Source: Natronosalvus amylolyticus (GTDB lineage Archaea > Halobacteriota > Halobacteria > Halobacteriales > Natrialbaceae). From it: 64,000 nucleotides of DNA. Where the stretch lies: the NCBI RefSeq assembly GCF_024298845.1, contig NZ_CP101159.1, positions 1-64,000 of the forward strand. Reading direction: 5' to 3'. The translations under genes and the position numbers were made by a program. Below are positions 24,644 through 34,057 of this stretch, one piece after another (the stretch's first letter is position 1; each line of letters opens with the position of its first letter). The notes beneath the pieces were generated by a model that was not told where the DNA came from, did no database searches, and saw only the letters and a program-made list of their open reading frames with translations.

Positions 24644-24969
24644 TCACACCAGTTCGAAAACATTTGAATCGGTGGTGTGTGGGTCAGCCTCTGATCGACC
24701 CAGCGCAGCATTCAACGGAACTACTCCGTCTTCAAGACACTTTGGTGGAACGTAATACCAGCACGTTGGTTGAGGGCCCTCATTTGATGATAGTGATCTG
24801 ATTGTTTCACCTTAGCCAGGGCCCTATCGATTTGCACTGGTCCAAATCTAGTGTTCTCTTCGACGATTAGGGATGACGTGGGGACGACATTCGCGATAAT
24901 TGGCAGGCAAGAAACTACAACCGCACCCCTCGCTTTCAGTGTAAACGCTCTCGAGTACCGAACTACCAA
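24644..24969 (-). pseudogene. Fragment of a third Orc1/Cdc6 gene
   Basis: In two overlapping frames the sequence reads ALNQRAGITFHQSV, then LEDGVVPLNAALGR, which matches the middle of the Orc1/Cdc6 protein at 10280 (EQRADIAFHQSALEDGVIPL, then CAALGR). A frameshift lies near 24727, and the Walker motifs and winged helix are absent. The upstream 45 residues are not clamp- or initiator-like. It is a small relic, suggesting an earlier replicon fused into this one. Confidence 0.65.
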
Positions 24970-25059
24970 AAACTACTCTATATAAAGAACAATGCTGGAA
25001 TATTGGTTCTTTGACTTAGGGTGCTTCTATCTCTGTTTCTCTTACTACTACTTTACCTA

Positions 25060-25240
25060 GACAGTAACTAATATAATAACATGTTCAAGACTATCGGTTT
25101 CCAGTTGAATCAGTGGTACAGCTGTTTTAGACTATACACTGAAAATGAGGGGTGGGTGAGCCCTTCCTGGTCAGAATGTGAATCCTGTAAAATCATCTCC
25201 AACCGCCAAAATCGAAATATACACTGAAAATGGGGTTGGT
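25060..25240. other. Left part of origin 2 (vestigial)
   Basis: An AT-rich run (CTAATATAATAACATG, about 25067-25082) is followed by two direct repeats of a different ORB type: TACACTGAAAATGAGGGGTGG at 25134-25154 and ACACTGAAAATGGGG at 25221-25235. Matching repeats follow the initiator gene at 26558-26647. The design is an origin next to orc1/cdc6, but the gene is broken. No gene lies in 24970-25274. Confidence 0.65.
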
Positions 25241-25274
25241 GTCTTTATCAGTAATGAGTGAGATTCTCTGTTAG

Positions 25275-26554
25275 ATGCCAAACGATCCCATTCCGACTCC
25301 CTCAATAGGGGATCTCCAAGACGATCCGATGGCGACTGAAGACACATCGATTTTCTTGCGTCGTGAACTTCTACGCCCTCAGTACGTTCCACAAAAAGAC
25401 CGAATAGTTGGTCGCGACGGTGAGATCGCGACGGTAGAAACACTTCTGAAACCTGCAGCTTTCGGTGATCCTCCCGAAAGTGGGTTTCTCTTCGGTAAAA
25501 CTGGAACTGGCAAATCACTCGTCGCGAAGCACGTGACCGGTCGTGCTCGAGGTATTGCTCACATGCACGATATCACTCTCGTTGCGGCGTACGTCGATTG
25601 CGATCAGTACAATACGGAGACGCGAGCTGCAAGACGGATGGCGTTCGAGGTTAGAGATGCGATCGATCCAGACTCCTATATTCCAAAAGAGGGGGTAGGT
25701 GCGAGTCGATATTACGATGCACTCTGGGATCGGGACGGCCTCCTCAACGATGCCGATTCACTCGTTGTGATTCTCGACGAGATTGATAAACTCGGTTCTG
25801 ACGCTGCCGAAATCCTCTCGAAACTGTCTCGCTCTGAAGAAGCTGGCAAGACTGGGTGCTACATCTCTGTCGTCGCGATCAGTAACAAGACAGCTTATAC
25901 AGATGCACCCGACGAACGCGTTGCCTCGAGCTTCCAAAATGATCCAATCGTGTTTCCACCATACGATGCTACTCAACTCGAAGCAATTCTCGAGCGACGG
26001 AGTGACGCTTTTCGCGATGGCGTCCTCAAAGAGGGTGTACTCCCGCTAGCGTCGGCACTCGCCGCTAGAGATCACGGTGACGCTCGTCGTGCATTAGACA
26101 TCCTTCGCACAGCAGGAAAACTTGCAGAACCGATGGAAGTGAGACTGTCACTTAAGATCACGTTCGAACTGCCGACGAGTATAGCGATATCAACCGTTCA
26201 ATCCAAGTGATTCGAAATGGGACTCCACATTCACGGTACGCACTGTTTGCACTTGCATATCTGACGAAGTCGAAACTGACGGATTCGTTCTCTACAGGCG
26301 AGATTTATGACGTGTACTGTGTCGTCGCAACTGAGGTCGCTGCTGAGTCGTTGAGCCACCAGCGAATTCTCGATCTCCTGAAAAAATGGTCGCTTCCAGA
26401 GATTACTGAAAGCCGTCACACCGGTGCTGGACGTGGTGAAGGGAGTTATCGAGTCCATCGATTACTACATGACCCTGATATCGTGATGAGTGCATGTCTT
26501 GAATCCGATGAGCTACAAACCGTTCTCGAGTCGCTTTCCAAGCGCTCGTTTTGA
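25275..26554 (+). pseudogene. orc1/cdc6: Second Orc1/Cdc6 gene, inactivated
   Basis: The first 280 residues are a good Orc1/Cdc6: IVGRDGEIATVETLL, Walker A FGKTGTGKS, Walker B LVVILDEIDKLG, and DHGDARRALDILRTAGKLAE. Near 26129 a single base is missing; in the correct frame the next codons read DGSETVT and then meet a TAA at 26153-26155 before DHVRTADEYSDINRSIQ and the intact winged-helix part to 26554. Frameshift plus nonsense codon mean the C-terminal DNA-binding domain cannot be made in one chain. The truncated 311-residue AAA+ part could still be translated. Repeats of a distinct ORB type flank it. Confidence 0.85.
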
Positions 26555-26557
26555 GGG

Positions 26558-26647
26558 TATACTGAAAACAAGGGCTGGTCAGCAGACGTTTCCGCGCTGA
26601 AAATTGGATAAGGAATTGATGCAGAATACACTGAAAACGAGGGGTGG
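26558..26647. repeat. Right ORB-like repeats of origin 2
   Basis: ATACTGAAAACAAGGGCTGG (26559-26578) and TACACTGAAAACGAGGGGTGG (26627-26647) lie in the same orientation as the two repeats before the gene. The ACTGAAAA-N-GAGGGGTGG consensus differs from the TTTCCAGT type of origin 1, as expected for a separate initiator specificity. Confidence 0.65.
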
Positions 26648-26693
26648 CATTGTGTTGTCCATAGATTGCCTCGATTAAGATCACTTGGTGTGA

Positions 26694-26735
26694 GTTACCC
26701 CACGAAATCCGATAACTAATCCCATGTGGGGTAAC
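26694..26735. promoter_or_regulatory. Paired inverted repeat GTTACCCCAC / GTGGGGTAAC, copy C
   Basis: Perfect 10-bp arms at 26694-26703 and 26726-26735 with 22 bp between, in the gap after origin 2. A stray origin-1-type ORB (ACACCATTGTTTCCAGTA, 26751-26768) follows 16 bp later, so the two kinds of site stand together. Confidence 0.68.
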
Positions 26736-26799
26736 TCGGATATCACCAGGACACCATTGTTTCCAGTATCTCCGCTGTTAGCACTCCGAGACGGTGGCA

Positions 26800-27177
26800 C
26801 TACATTCTTGTTCTGAGTTCGTAGTTACGGCCGTTCATTCGTCGATACTCTCGGAGAACACTCTTGAGCTGTCGGCAGGCGTCTTTGGCCCGCCAACCAA
26901 GTTCTATCTCTCGAGTTCTTTGCAGCGATTCGGCGTACCACTCACAGGCGTCAGCAGTGAGTGCCAGCCACGCAACTCGAGTATGGACACGCCCATGCCA
27001 CCGCCCGACCATCCAGATCGTCGCGATTGCATCGAATCGATTGCCGATCTCCTTGTCACCGTGTGTTTCGAACCACTCGCCTCGTAACTCGCATGCCGAG
27101 ACAACTGTCTCGCAGAACTCTTCGTCGACGTCGAGTACAACGTGGTGTCCTCGAGTCTGCTGGATCTCGAGAATCAT
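26800..27177 (-). CDS. Hypothetical plasmid protein
   Basis: A 125-residue soluble protein. The N-terminus (MILEIQQTRGHHVVLDVDEE) is strand-like; the rest is helical with many Trp residues and ends in a basic segment (REYRRMNGRNYELRTRM). I do not recognise a named family, though it resembles small haloarchaeal plasmid proteins. It has Asp/Glu-rich codon use like the neighbouring plasmid block and reads toward origin 2. Confidence 0.55.
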   Translation of the reverse strand: MILEIQQTRGHHVVLDVDEEFCETVVSACELRGEWFETHGDKEIGNRFDAIATIWMVGRWHGRVHTRVAWLALTADACEWYAESLQRTREIELGWRAKDACRQLKSVLREYRRMNGRNYELRTRM

Positions 27178-27574
27178 GATTGTGCCTCCGTGATTTTGAG
27201 TCTAACCTGATCCTGGTGCGAAATGGCGCATGCTGGCGAGCAGTACACTGTTGACGTTGGGTTTTCACACGCCCGGTTGAGACACGCCGTCTTTCATTGT
27301 TCGGAAATAGGTATCGTTTGCTGTTTCATTGGGTCTTCACGCAGGCCATTCTCTGACGCGCCTGCGCTCTGTCCAGGCGCAAAAAATACAACGTGAACAC
27401 GAGTGTGGATTTCCACAATCAGTGATAACTCTCTAAACGACGCCTTTCGCACCGCGGTGTAGACCAGGCGAAATGGTAAAAGTTCGAGCTCGGTCGAATA
27501 ATCACGAGAACTCGGTTGAATGTAGCTATCAGAAACACTACTGGTTGCTATAACTGATGAAATTAAATATTTCT
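27178..27574. other. 400-bp intergenic region with GC-rich palindromes
   Basis: No gene is seen. GCGCCTG (27361-27367) and CAGGCGC (27377-27383) form a palindrome next to an A-rich run, like the GCGCC/GGCGC palindrome before the SWIM gene. Base composition falls sharply toward the helicase gene, marking a likely boundary of the inserted segment. Confidence 0.45.
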
Positions 27575-30400
27575 CTACTCTCGAACGAGACTGAATGTTT
27601 TTCTCACATCATCGCGAGATTGATACCCAACCTCATCGAAAAGTTGTAGATAATCGCTTGGAGAAATTCTCCCGGTTTCCGCGGCAAGAACGAAAGTCGC
27701 AAATGCCGCCGAGGGAAGCAACAGGACGCCTTGTGATTCCGCATCTGATCCTGCGTGCTCTCCGAAGTCAGGAGCACCGATCGTTACTTTCCGGGTTAGC
27801 GATGTCTTCCGAACGATATCTGTTGCATCATTAGCACCAACGACGTCATTCTCAAGATCCTGCTTAGACTTGCACTCTATCGCAATTTCAACAGGGTCTC
27901 CATCTTCCTCGATATATCTACCAGAATCATCTTTGATCCGAATCTTAGCTTCGGCAAATCGTTGATGACCAGACTCATCAAACCGTTCAACGTAGAAGTC
28001 GTCAACTGCTTCAAGCCGTTCGAGACAATATTCCTCGAATTCACTCTCGGAACTAGATAATAGTTCTTTGTAGGCCTGCCTATCTACGCCAGCATCACGA
28101 GCGTCAAGAAGAAGATGCTTTTTCTCTTTCTCAGCCCCTTCACAGTACGCATTAATTGCTCGTCGGGTGAATGTGTAGGCTTCACTACTTCTCATATTTC
28201 CAAATAATTCGAAAACGTTTCCCTCCGCAATCTCACGTGGATGTTGAATATCTAGCCGAGTCTGAAAATCAATAACCCTATCTCGATCAGTGACTATCCG
28301 TCTTTTGACAAACCCAACACCATCATCATTTACACCATATCGTGTCCGGTAATACAGATTAGAGAGTAAATCACCGAATTCTTCATCTAAATCATTATCA
28401 GAGTTGCTGAGAATCTGTCCGAGATCTTTGACAACCCGGGCTGCAGTCGGAGCGAGACGCTCCCTAACATCGCTTTCTGTCCTGCTATCTACAATTTGAT
28501 AGTTATCAATTGCGGTTGAAACTTCCTCACCAGATGTCCACGCGGCAAGGACTTCACCAGTTGCTAGACCATGATTTAGATTGCTATCGTTTGGTGCGTC
28601 CCACGGCAATTTCTGTCGGATTTCTTCGAGGCTAGTCTCGGGAGGATTTGACCATCGATACAGCCGACACATTTCAAATTCAGAGGTCATCGCAATCCCT
28701 GTGAAGAAAGCGGTGAGGTCAAATTGATCTGAGGAGTCTAGAGTCCTGAGATATGCAACGCCTGCAGCTACAGTATTTGGGGAAATGAGACGCTTAGAGG
28801 TCGATGTTCCAAGAGGTGTTAACTGGAACTGTTCCCCACTTTCTGAGCCTTTAATTTCTTCAGCCATTCCTATCTCGGCGAGCGACTCCACAGCAGACTC
28901 GAGATTGTCAACAGTTGCGTCTCGGTCGAACTCATGATATCCATAGAACGAATCCGAAAGGAAATCACAGATGCCTGCCGGACTCTCGCACTCCCGAATC
29001 AGATCTAAGAGAATGTTTGTATCAGTTGCGTCAATCTCCGACTCAATGTCTTCTGGAGTTTCATCTACGTATTGGTTTTTTAGACCATCCTTCTCGAAGA
29101 AGTTCTGTGCAAAAAGCACAGATTCGCCCTTCTCAGTATAGCCGGGTCTACCTGCTCTGCCAGCGAGATTTTTATATTCGCCCACAGTCAGATCCCGTCC
29201 GTACTCACCCGATCCTCCGACCCGAGGCTTGTCAATAAATACACGGTCGACTGGAAGATTGATTCCGGCGGCAAGGCTACTGGTTGCCACGAGGACGCGA
29301 GCTGCACCTTCCTCAAACCCATCTTCAACAACATTCTTCAGATCTTGGGATAAGCCAGCGTGGTGAAACACAACACCGTGCTTTGCGGAGTCAACAAGGT
29401 TTTGTACGGACTCGCCAGAAGACGTTGCTTCCTCATTGATTCTATCGCTGAGTGCATCAGAAGCGACTTCATCAATCTCGATACCCGTAGAAGACCAATC
29501 CTCTCTAATATGGTCAGCAAGCATTCCAGCGATTTCCTCCGTTCGGTCCCTCTTCGGGGCAAAAACCATTATTCGTCGCTCTCGTCCGCCTTCTGTCGGT
29601 TCAGCAGTTGAGAGATAATGGACAATGGCGTTCTTTTTTGGATCCTCAAATCGCCGTGGAAAACCGTTGGTCTCGATCGATTCACCATCTCTAAAAAATT
29701 CGATCCCACTGCGATCTGTCTCCTCAAGATATATTCCTTCATATAATGGAATCATGCGCCAATCACCTGAGTCACAATTCCCCCCATCAATCCAATCAGC
29801 AAGATCGTCGCAATTCGGTGCTGTAGCACTCAGACCAAGGATCTGAATCGAAGGATGATTTCGCAGCATTTTGGTCAAGACGACTTCAAGACGAGGTCCT
29901 CGTGTGTCGTCACCCAGAGTATGGAATTCGTCAAAGACAGCGCAAGAAATCTCTGATAGATATTCAGGGTGATTCCGGAGATAGAAATCGAATTTTTCGA
30001 AGGTCATTACTACGATATCGGCTTCGAATAGTTCACTCGGATCGTATTCTTCAGCTCCGGACGCGCTCTGGATATCCAGGCTGAACGTGTCACCAATAGT
30101 TCGATTGAACTCATCTCTTTTTTCTTCCACAAGGGGACGATATGGGACGAGAAAAAGACAACAACTTCCAGGATTTGACCTGTAATTCCTTACTATCGAA
30201 ATTTCGGCAGCGAGAGTCTTTCCTGTTCCTGGCTTTGCTGTCATCAAAAAATTATCACCCTCGAGAAGACCCTCGTTGATCGCTTCAATCTGGGGCGTCC
30301 AGAGTTCTGTAATTCCACGATCTTCTCGTAGATGAGTTACGTAGAGCGTTGGGAACTCATGCTCTTCAACTAACCAACTCACATCCGTGGAATCTGGCAT
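27575..30400 (-). CDS. Ski2-like DEAD/DEAH helicase with C-terminal nuclease-like domain
   Basis: A 941-residue superfamily 2 helicase. Walker A (AKPGTGKT) is at 55-62, the DEFH box at 157-160, LSAT follows near 195, and NLAGRAGRPG (motif VI) near 410, as in Hel308/Ski2-like enzymes. The region after about 480 resembles winged-helix and ratchet parts. The C-terminal 120 residues contain EIAIECKSK (Glu842, Lys844) after an Asp-rich strand, a PD-(D/E)XK-like core. A TATA-like element at 30421-30432 is 27 bp from the ATG at 30400, so the mRNA is leaderless. Low G+C suggests transfer. A defence helicase-nuclease is likely; it stands alone. Confidence 0.8.
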   Translation of the reverse strand: MPDSTDVSWLVEEHEFPTLYVTHLREDRGITELWTPQIEAINEGLLEGDNFLMTAKPGTGKTLAAEISIVRNYRSNPGSCCLFLVPYRPLVEEKRDEFNRTIGDTFSLDIQSASGAEEYDPSELFEADIVVMTFEKFDFYLRNHPEYLSEISCAVFDEFHTLGDDTRGPRLEVVLTKMLRNHPSIQILGLSATAPNCDDLADWIDGGNCDSGDWRMIPLYEGIYLEETDRSGIEFFRDGESIETNGFPRRFEDPKKNAIVHYLSTAEPTEGGRERRIMVFAPKRDRTEEIAGMLADHIREDWSSTGIEIDEVASDALSDRINEEATSSGESVQNLVDSAKHGVVFHHAGLSQDLKNVVEDGFEEGAARVLVATSSLAAGINLPVDRVFIDKPRVGGSGEYGRDLTVGEYKNLAGRAGRPGYTEKGESVLFAQNFFEKDGLKNQYVDETPEDIESEIDATDTNILLDLIRECESPAGICDFLSDSFYGYHEFDRDATVDNLESAVESLAEIGMAEEIKGSESGEQFQLTPLGTSTSKRLISPNTVAAGVAYLRTLDSSDQFDLTAFFTGIAMTSEFEMCRLYRWSNPPETSLEEIRQKLPWDAPNDSNLNHGLATGEVLAAWTSGEEVSTAIDNYQIVDSRTESDVRERLAPTAARVVKDLGQILSNSDNDLDEEFGDLLSNLYYRTRYGVNDDGVGFVKRRIVTDRDRVIDFQTRLDIQHPREIAEGNVFELFGNMRSSEAYTFTRRAINAYCEGAEKEKKHLLLDARDAGVDRQAYKELLSSSESEFEEYCLERLEAVDDFYVERFDESGHQRFAEAKIRIKDDSGRYIEEDGDPVEIAIECKSKQDLENDVVGANDATDIVRKTSLTRKVTIGAPDFGEHAGSDAESQGVLLLPSAAFATFVLAAETGRISPSDYLQLFDEVGYQSRDDVRKTFSLVRE

Positions 30401-30554
30401 TAGAACGATGTTTCGGCTTTTTAATAATATATCTTCCCAGTGTCTTTAGCCCCCTTCGAACACTAGTACATACGTGACCAAGCGATTTCACAAATCACTC
30501 ACTCAACAATTGCCCTAAATGGTACTATTACCGTCCCCAGCGTCGACTGGTGAG

Positions 30555-30821
30555 TCAAACCGACACCAGCCAACAGGTTCGACTCATCAGTTCAGGCCGG
30601 GGCGCCACTATCCTGTTCCGTACCTCTTCGGCTAGTGTTCGGTCATTGAACGTTTGATTCGGTTGACTGGGGTTGTAGTTGTATTCAAACTGCTCTGTAG
30701 GATCGCTAGCCGGCACCGCCTCAATCGCGTTATCTCCGTAGAAAGCGAAGAGGAAGAGTGTTGTGACTTCGGAATTCCGCCTCTTCACTTGAGAATCGGT
30801 TGCGAACGCTAAAAGAGTCAT
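30555..30821 (-). CDS. Hypothetical protein fragment
   Basis: The minus-strand frame has coding-like composition in its last 88 residues, from an internal ATG at 30821 (MTLLAFATDSQVKRRN, later FAFYGDNAIEAVPASDP). Upstream the same frame is only antisense to a transposase relic. It may be the C-terminal remnant of a gene split by that insertion, or a short free-standing gene. The family is unknown. Confidence 0.35.
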   Translation of the reverse strand: MTLLAFATDSQVKRRNSEVTTLFLFAFYGDNAIEAVPASDPTEQFEYNYNPSQPNQTFNDRTLAEEVRNRIVAPRPELMSRTCWLVSV

Positions 30822-30844
30822 CAAGAATCCGGACAAACCCGCCG

Positions 30845-31185
30845 ACTCCGAAGGGGTGGCGGGTTCGCCGAATGGACGATGCTCACTCTGCAAGCACTCC
30901 GAATCGAGCAGGGGAAGTCTCTCCGCCAGACGATCAACATGCTCAGCGAAATGCCCAGTATCCTCGAAGAAATCGGGCTCACGCGCCTCCCTCACTTCAC
31001 CGTCCTCCGTGACTGGTTCGAACAGATCCCGATGGAGACCTACCGTGCGTTTCTCGGCTGATTCGCCGAGAAACGCACTGGTCACGTCACAATCGACTCG
31101 ACTGGCTTCGACCGCGATCAGCCATCACGCTACTACGCCGATCATACGAAACAGCCGCTTGGCTGGCGGACTAATCAGATGGTAG
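30845..31185 (+). pseudogene. Relic of an IS5-family (ISH-type) transposase
   Basis: The frame reads QALRIEQGKSLRQTINMLSE, then EEIGLTRLPHFTVLRDWF and, after an in-frame TGA at 31060-31062, HVTIDSTGFDRDQPSRYYAD. These are conserved N-terminal and DDE-start segments of haloarchaeal IS5-family transposases. The first 40 or so residues and everything after the first catalytic Asp region are missing. Terminal inverted repeats were not found, so the element is decayed and immobile. Confidence 0.75.
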
Positions 31186-31326
31186 AAGAATCTAGTAGAT
31201 TAATAGGTGCTCAATATGAATAACCAGTAATGGGTGTCAGGAGCTGTCTTAGTCCGGTAAATCGGTGTTTCCCGTCAACCACGCTCATGAGAGTTAATTC
31301 CACAATATATTCCGGAGGAACGGAAG

Positions 31327-32574
31327 ATGGAACCTCTTAATCCTGATTCTGAGCTCCGAGACACGCTTCAACCGCGGTCAAAGGAGTTTCTGGACCGGTT
31401 ATACACGGTCTTTTCGGGCGATACCGTTGATAGGAAGAAAGAGACATTGATCGAGATCATCGCCGACCGCCACGAGGACCAGCTCAGAGCGTTTCTCGAT
31501 GACTACGAGAAACTGAGCGATCGGAACGTGAACCGGCGATACGGGGAAGAGTACTTGCACGAGTCCCTCGGTATCGACCGGGAGAAGCTGGATGTCAAGA
31601 ACCGGTACGAACTCCTATTGGTGCTGTATGAGGAGGATCTGGTCGACAAACTCGACTCGTTGATCATCCGGTCGGAACTGTTTGCGGTGAAAAACGAACA
31701 GGAGTTCCAGCTTGGCGAGGAACTTGACCTCTCGAATATCGAGGAACAGGTGACTCGGTTCCTCCACCATACGAACCGAGAAGAGCAAAAGCTCGATCCG
31801 ATGGCGATCACAGTCGATGCGGACGCCGACTCGGCGGCCCTCGACATCCACCAGGAATACGGCCGAAAATACGCGAATACGTTTGAGTTCCGCAAGACGG
31901 CGTCACAGGACTGTCCGGTCAATCCAGCCATCACGGGTCGCCAGCACTACCCTCTGCGAAACATCACGGTCGGCATCGAAGACACCGGTGGCGGCACACG
32001 CATTACATTCTCCAAATCAACCGATAAGTGGGAGGAGACGTTCGAGGATCTCTTCTCCCACGTCTTCCAAGTTGACGATCTCTTCGTCCGGCTGGAAGAA
32101 ACAAGAGCGCCAGGCGTCGAACAGATCCAGCACGGCGCAAAACAGGCGGCAGAGGACGATGAATCCGATACCGCGGACTCCGTCCGGGAACTTGTCGAAT
32201 CCCGGAAGGAGAGCGCCATCGAACGGGTTCATGAACAGAACACCCCAGAGGAAATTACGGAGGATCTGGAACAGCGTCTGCAGTCGGTCCAGTTAGTGGG
32301 CTATACGGTCTCAGACGACCAGTCGACCGGAACCCACGAATTCACGATTATCGCGGATAACCTGGACGAGCTGTTCGAAACGGTGGAGGGGATTGAGATC
32401 AGCTTCGAGGACTATCTGGAGAAGGCTGAAGCGGACAACATCCGGCTGGTGCTGCGGATCCAGAACGAGCTGGTCAAACTCGATTCCGCCGACTGGAAGC
32501 CGCTGCGCGGGAACCGGATCGCGGCCGAAAACAAGCAGGCGATCGAAACACTGCTGGGGGATCTCGATGGATAG
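31327..32574 (+). CDS. Uncharacterised first gene of the type III restriction island
   Basis: A 415-residue acidic, mostly helical protein. I see no known domain. Features: a helical N-terminal third (KEFLDRLYTVFSGDTVDRKK), a strand-rich middle (RQHYPLRNITVGIEDTGGG), a charged linker near residues 270-300, and a C-terminal part with a beta-alpha pattern (HEFTIIADNLDELF). A good ribosome-binding site GGAGGA (31314-31319) precedes the ATG at 31327. Its end overlaps the next gene by 8 bp (ATGGATAG), so the two products are made together and probably interact. A sensor or adaptor role in defence is inferred from the neighbourhood only. Confidence 0.75.
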   Translation: MEPLNPDSELRDTLQPRSKEFLDRLYTVFSGDTVDRKKETLIEIIADRHEDQLRAFLDDYEKLSDRNVNRRYGEEYLHESLGIDREKLDVKNRYELLLVLYEEDLVDKLDSLIIRSELFAVKNEQEFQLGEELDLSNIEEQVTRFLHHTNREEQKLDPMAITVDADADSAALDIHQEYGRKYANTFEFRKTASQDCPVNPAITGRQHYPLRNITVGIEDTGGGTRITFSKSTDKWEETFEDLFSHVFQVDDLFVRLEETRAPGVEQIQHGAKQAAEDDESDTADSVRELVESRKESAIERVHEQNTPEEITEDLEQRLQSVQLVGYTVSDDQSTGTHEFTIIADNLDELFETVEGIEISFEDYLEKAEADNIRLVLRIQNELVKLDSADWKPLRGNRIAAENKQAIETLLGDLDG

Positions 32575-34006
32575 CAAGCTGCTTGACTCACTCCACGCGG
32601 TCATCACCCGCGGGAAGCCTGTGCCCGTTGAGAAGGTGCCCGACCCACTCGAGCCAGGCGAGTACATCGTCGAACGCGTGCAGGAGCCGACAACCTGTCC
32701 CAAATGTGAAGAAGGCATTGTCATCGTGGACGATACTGACGACCGGTTCGAAATCCGGTGCCATAACAACCATTTTGAAACCATCCCGACAGCCGATCGC
32801 CTGCGGTACGCTCCTGATTTGAACCAGGTGCTCGCAACGGTCGCCGATGATCTCAATCTAACGCTGACCTCATTCGACGGCCAGAGCCTCCCGCGGTTCG
32901 CGCAGGCAGAGACAGCACACGGGACGCTCCTCTATTTGATCTACGCACCCCGGAACTACTGCGACACGGTCAAGCAGATCTATGAGGATGCGATCGAACG
33001 GGGGCAGCCCGCCCTCCTGATTACACCCCAGGACGAGATCACCGATATCGTCGAACTCCAGTTCCTGTTCTCGGTCGGCCATCTAGTCCAGGCTGTCCCC
33101 TTCTCCAAACTCGACAATCCCGCACTGCTGAAGCAAACGCTCAGAACCGCCGAGGAAGTTGAAAACCTCGGACAGGACATTATAGAACAACGGTTCGGGG
33201 CGTCCCAGGACACGCTGCGCGAACGAGCAAACACGAATCCCCGGTACATCCTATCGGTCTTGTCCAATATCCGCATGTTGCGGGAAAACGGTGAAATCAA
33301 ACCGGGATCAGGCGACCTCCTCGAACAGACGGCAGAAGCAGTCTTCATGCACCTGTTCCCCACGCAGCCGGACCGGGGTGGAGAAGCCGATTCGGGCCAG
33401 AACCTGCCGGACAATGTCTTCTACCTCTGGGAGCAAGGCAGCTACAAGCATACCGACTATGAACCGGTGCTCGGCGTCGTCGACACGAAGTCCGGGAAAA
33501 CCGCCAACTTCGCCAAAGAAAAAGCCAGCGGAAAACACGACAACTACCTCGACCTCGCCCGGAAGCACTCGTTCCAACACGGCAGCGTGGCACATATCTT
33601 CGTCGTGCTCGATATCAACGGGCGACAGGAGATCAAGTACTTCGACCGGATCAAAGAGGAGTATGCGGAAAACATGTACATGGTGGTACTCACCCTTGAC
33701 GCGCTCACCACTATCTTTGCCGCCTACCTCTCGTCCGTCATCTCGAACGAACTGAAGCTCGGTAGCACCAGTTTCACGCGGGCCATCTATCCCTTCTTCC
33801 ACCGCGACACCTTCAATGCCGACCAGAATACCGATCTCCGGCGGCAGTTCCGGATCGTCGGCCGCTCTCAGGAAGGCTACCAGATAAACCTGCTGGAACG
33901 CCCTGACCTCCTCGTCATCAACCAGGACACGGTCATCACCCACTTCCGGAATATCATCGACAGAGACGCGGAGATTAAGGAGATACTTGGTAGGTACTTC
34001 AAATAA
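32567..34006 (+). CDS. Zinc-ribbon protein with VDTK nuclease-like domain
   Basis: A 479-residue protein translationally coupled to the gene before it. Residues 44-69 form a zinc ribbon (CPKC at 44-47, then Cys65, His66/His69). The C-terminal half contains YEPVLGVVDTKSG with Asp306 and Lys308, followed by a long helix and the strand VAHIFVVLDING. The DTK motif and following helix resemble the FokI-type PD-(D/E)XK nuclease core. The middle has a nucleotide-fold-like strand-helix pattern (GQPALLITPQDEITDI). It may be the cleaving partner of the 415-residue protein. The nuclease call is inference from motif and context; I know no characterised homologue. Confidence 0.65.
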   Translation: MDSKLLDSLHAVITRGKPVPVEKVPDPLEPGEYIVERVQEPTTCPKCEEGIVIVDDTDDRFEIRCHNNHFETIPTADRLRYAPDLNQVLATVADDLNLTLTSFDGQSLPRFAQAETAHGTLLYLIYAPRNYCDTVKQIYEDAIERGQPALLITPQDEITDIVELQFLFSVGHLVQAVPFSKLDNPALLKQTLRTAEEVENLGQDIIEQRFGASQDTLRERANTNPRYILSVLSNIRMLRENGEIKPGSGDLLEQTAEAVFMHLFPTQPDRGGEADSGQNLPDNVFYLWEQGSYKHTDYEPVLGVVDTKSGKTANFAKEKASGKHDNYLDLARKHSFQHGSVAHIFVVLDINGRQEIKYFDRIKEEYAENMYMVVLTLDALTTIFAAYLSSVISNELKLGSTSFTRAIYPFFHRDTFNADQNTDLRRQFRIVGRSQEGYQINLLERPDLLVINQDTVITHFRNIIDRDAEIKEILGRYFK

Positions 34007-34057
34007 CTGGAGCAGCCAGTACACGTCACGGCCATGGCCTACTGTCCTTCCCGCCAC

